A stretch of 64,000 bases of DNA, taken from the NCBI GenBank assembly GCA_018881555.1, contig JACAXG010000013.1, forward strand, positions 12,104,479-12,168,478. Direction: 5' to 3'. The notes below the pieces were generated by a model. It ran no database searches. It saw nothing but the letters and a program-made list of their open reading frames with translations, and was not told where the DNA came from. Shown here one piece after another: positions 62,271 through 64,000 of the stretch. This DNA is from Amblyornis subalaris. Taxonomy: Eukaryota > Chordata > Aves > Passeriformes > Ptilonorhynchidae. Each line of letters begins with the position of its first letter. The stretch's first letter is position 1. The position numbers and the translations under genes were made by a program.

Positions 62271-63608
62271 GTATGCTATCTCAGAGGATGTAAACTAAAC
62301 CCTTCTAATTTTCATCCCTGTCCTTGCAACGCCGTCTTCCTAACGTCTATAAAGCATTCATCTTGTTTTTTTCCTTTATATCATGTTTACAAATTGAATA
62401 TAGTAGTTAAATATCAATTATTACAGGTCATATTTTGTGTTAAATACCAGGCATCTAAAAATAGAACAATGACATTTAGATACCAAGGACTTCAATGAAT
62501 CTGTCTTCATGCTGGTTTAAATGTCTTATTTACAATTTGCTGGTTTTCTGGGTTCACCAGAATCATCCTGCTTTCATTTCCACCATCCCCTTTGTATTTT
62601 CTATCCACTTGTTTTCAATATATCACATTTTTGCTTGAAAATCCATTATTTCTTGGACTCTTTTTAACTCCTCCCCAAGGATTGCAAGCCAGGTGTAAGT
62701 CTCTGTATACCAGTCATCAAAACTTCTCTGGCTGCTTATTTATTTTTTTTTCTAAGTAATTCTCAGCAATGAAGTCTCATAGCTCATACTCCTTATCTTG
62801 GTCAGGGTTCCCTCAGGAGCATACCGTAAACCTGATATCTTTCAAATTCTCCATCAAAATATCAACATAAATTTATTTGTGTCCCCCTTGGTATCCATTA
62901 ACTCTTGGAATACTCACCCAATGTCATTTCATACCCTCTGTTACTAGACTTGGCTGCGTAAGCACAGATCATTTTGACCTTACTAGTTCCAGTTAAAATT
63001 CAAATGCTTCTGTTTTGTGCTTGCTACTGCAAATTTTTTTTTTTTCATCTGTTTTGAGGAAGTGGAACAAAGTAGCAATTGGTTGACTTTGCTGTTTGAC
63101 CGGTGAAAGTGAAATTACTGATGGAGTACAAGCAGCCAACATCTGACTGTGATGTTTAGCAAGATTTGTGTTTAGTAAAAACGACTGGAAGATTTTGAAG
63201 GGAGTCATATAGAAGAAAAACTACTTTTCTGGTGAATTTTAAAGCTAAAATGATCATCAAAAGCCTTCTCGTTCGTGAGTTTCTCTTAAGTACATGTGTA
63301 ATTATAACTGAGGAGGGGAAAAGGTAGGTAACCTGAGATACAATTGTGAGCAGAATAAAGTCCATGCCTGATGGTTTGCATCTCAATTGGAACTGTAAAA
63401 ATTTTAGGCATTTGGCACTTAAGAGGCAATTATGGTTTTTGGGGGACTGCATAAATAAATCAGGTTTCAAAACGCACAGTTCTATTCTGGCTTTGAAAGG
63501 TTCTTTTGAACAACCACTTCTATTTTGTGAGCTCACACTGGAGCTATCTAGAGCCTTTTATTTAGTTATGTTTTAAAAAGGCAATTGCTGTCCTGGGCTT
63601 AAGTCTGT
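62271..63608. other. Intronic block, no gene seen
   Basis: This is AT-rich intron. The 126-codon minus-strand ORF at 63156-63536 and the overlapping 76-codon plus-strand ORF have no recognisable similarity. No repeat is noted. Confidence 0.5.
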
Positions 63609-63662
63609 GTTAGGGAACCATAAAGCATTTTAGGTTGGAAGGAAGAGCTGGAGATCATCTGG
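63609..63662 (-). mobile_element. Degenerate CR1-like fragment, inverted
   Basis: ATAAAGCATTTTAGGTTGGA, then AGGAAGAGC and GGAGATCATCTGGAGGTC, resembles the reverse complement of the terminal part of a CR1 3' end (the common ATAGAATCATTTAGGTTGGA and GATCATC motifs). It is short and diverged, and the match fades after 63662. The family call is tentative. Confidence 0.5.
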
Positions 63663-64000
63663 AGGTCACTATCTCACTCTTAAAGTCCTTTTCTCATCCT
63701 GCCTTGTGTCCCCCAGCACTGTACAGACTGTGGCTGCCTCCAGCACGGTGACTGCAGTGGAAGGGCCAGAATGGTCTGGTCACCTTGACTCGAGGCTGTA
63801 AACATCTGTAGGGCAGCTGGATCAGAATGGAGTCATCTCTCAGCGTGTAATATTTGGCTCTTGAATTTCAAATATTTAAACCCAATCTTAGGAGTGCATA
63901 GGCATTAATTTAACAAGAGTTAAATACTCTTAACTGAGTATTCTGCAGAAATTGAGTGGGTTATGTGCCTGCCGACTCGATTCTGCTGCATTAATATCAA
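63663..64000. other. Intronic block at the window end, no gene seen
   Basis: A GC-richer stretch (63690-63790) grades into AT-rich intron. No exon, ORF of note or clear repeat is visible. The stretch up to about 63790 could be a further diverged part of the CR1-like copy. Confidence 0.4.

Larger units (their letters stand above)
35876..64000 (+). other. TENM2: Following TENM2 intron, 5' part (at least 28,125 bp, truncated by the window end)
   Basis: The intron starts with donor GTAGGC after the phase-1 exon end at 35875. I looked for the next teneurin-2 coding exon, which should continue with a Pro/Ser-rich cytoplasmic stretch and later a transmembrane helix. I found no matching peptide in the supplied translations or in the sequence. 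The third coding exon is therefore presumably beyond 64000. Notable contents are listed as separate entries. Confidence 0.8.

Noticed and set aside
35876..64000. Third teneurin-2 coding exon within the window
   Set aside because: No Pro/Ser-rich teneurin continuation or transmembrane segment was seen in any frame, so it is presumed to lie downstream.
1..64000. CRISPR array, prokaryotic operon or phage system
   Set aside because: There are no regularly spaced repeats and no tandem long ORFs or ribosome binding sites. Spliced exons and CR1 tails show vertebrate nuclear DNA.

Overview
The window is vertebrate nuclear DNA, almost certainly avian. It is intron-dominated and AT-rich by eye, with two spliced exons of one gene on the + strand. 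Three short remnants resemble the 3' end of CR1, the dominant LINE of birds and reptiles. The two exons translate to the start of teneurin-2 (TENM2), a large type II transmembrane synaptic adhesion protein. No operons, CRISPR arrays, rRNA or tRNA genes, or intact mobile elements were seen.

Layout: 1-361 is the end of an upstream intron. An exon at 362-652 carries a 65-nt 5'UTR and codons 1-75 plus one base. An intron of 34,947 bp follows (653-35599). A second coding exon (35600-35875, 276 nt) completes codon 76, encodes residues 77-167 and ends one base into codon 168. The next intron starts at 35876 and runs past the end of the window (at least 28 kb). The third coding exon, the transmembrane segment and the whole extracellular part lie beyond 64000. 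Both exons encode only the N-terminal cytoplasmic domain.

The introns hold three CR1-like fragments, a probable LTR-type fragment (31001-31106), a 21-copy ATT microsatellite (44010-44072), an 18-bp-period minisatellite (51412-51462), other low-complexity tracts and several perfect palindromes. The most striking palindrome is a 22-bp one at 38936-38957 carrying two inverted CACCTG E-boxes. Several blocks have clustered homeodomain, POU, PBX or E-box-like motifs, or a locally raised GC/CpG level. They are offered as candidate conserved non-coding elements. That is inference, because conservation cannot be measured here.

Isolated single N bases are scattered throughout. One falls on the third base of a TAN codon in the first coding exon, where teneurin-2 has Tyr. 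I found no evidence of a previously undescribed biological system. The window reads as the 5' coding part of a long neuronal gene. Its unexplained content, if any, is most likely regulatory.
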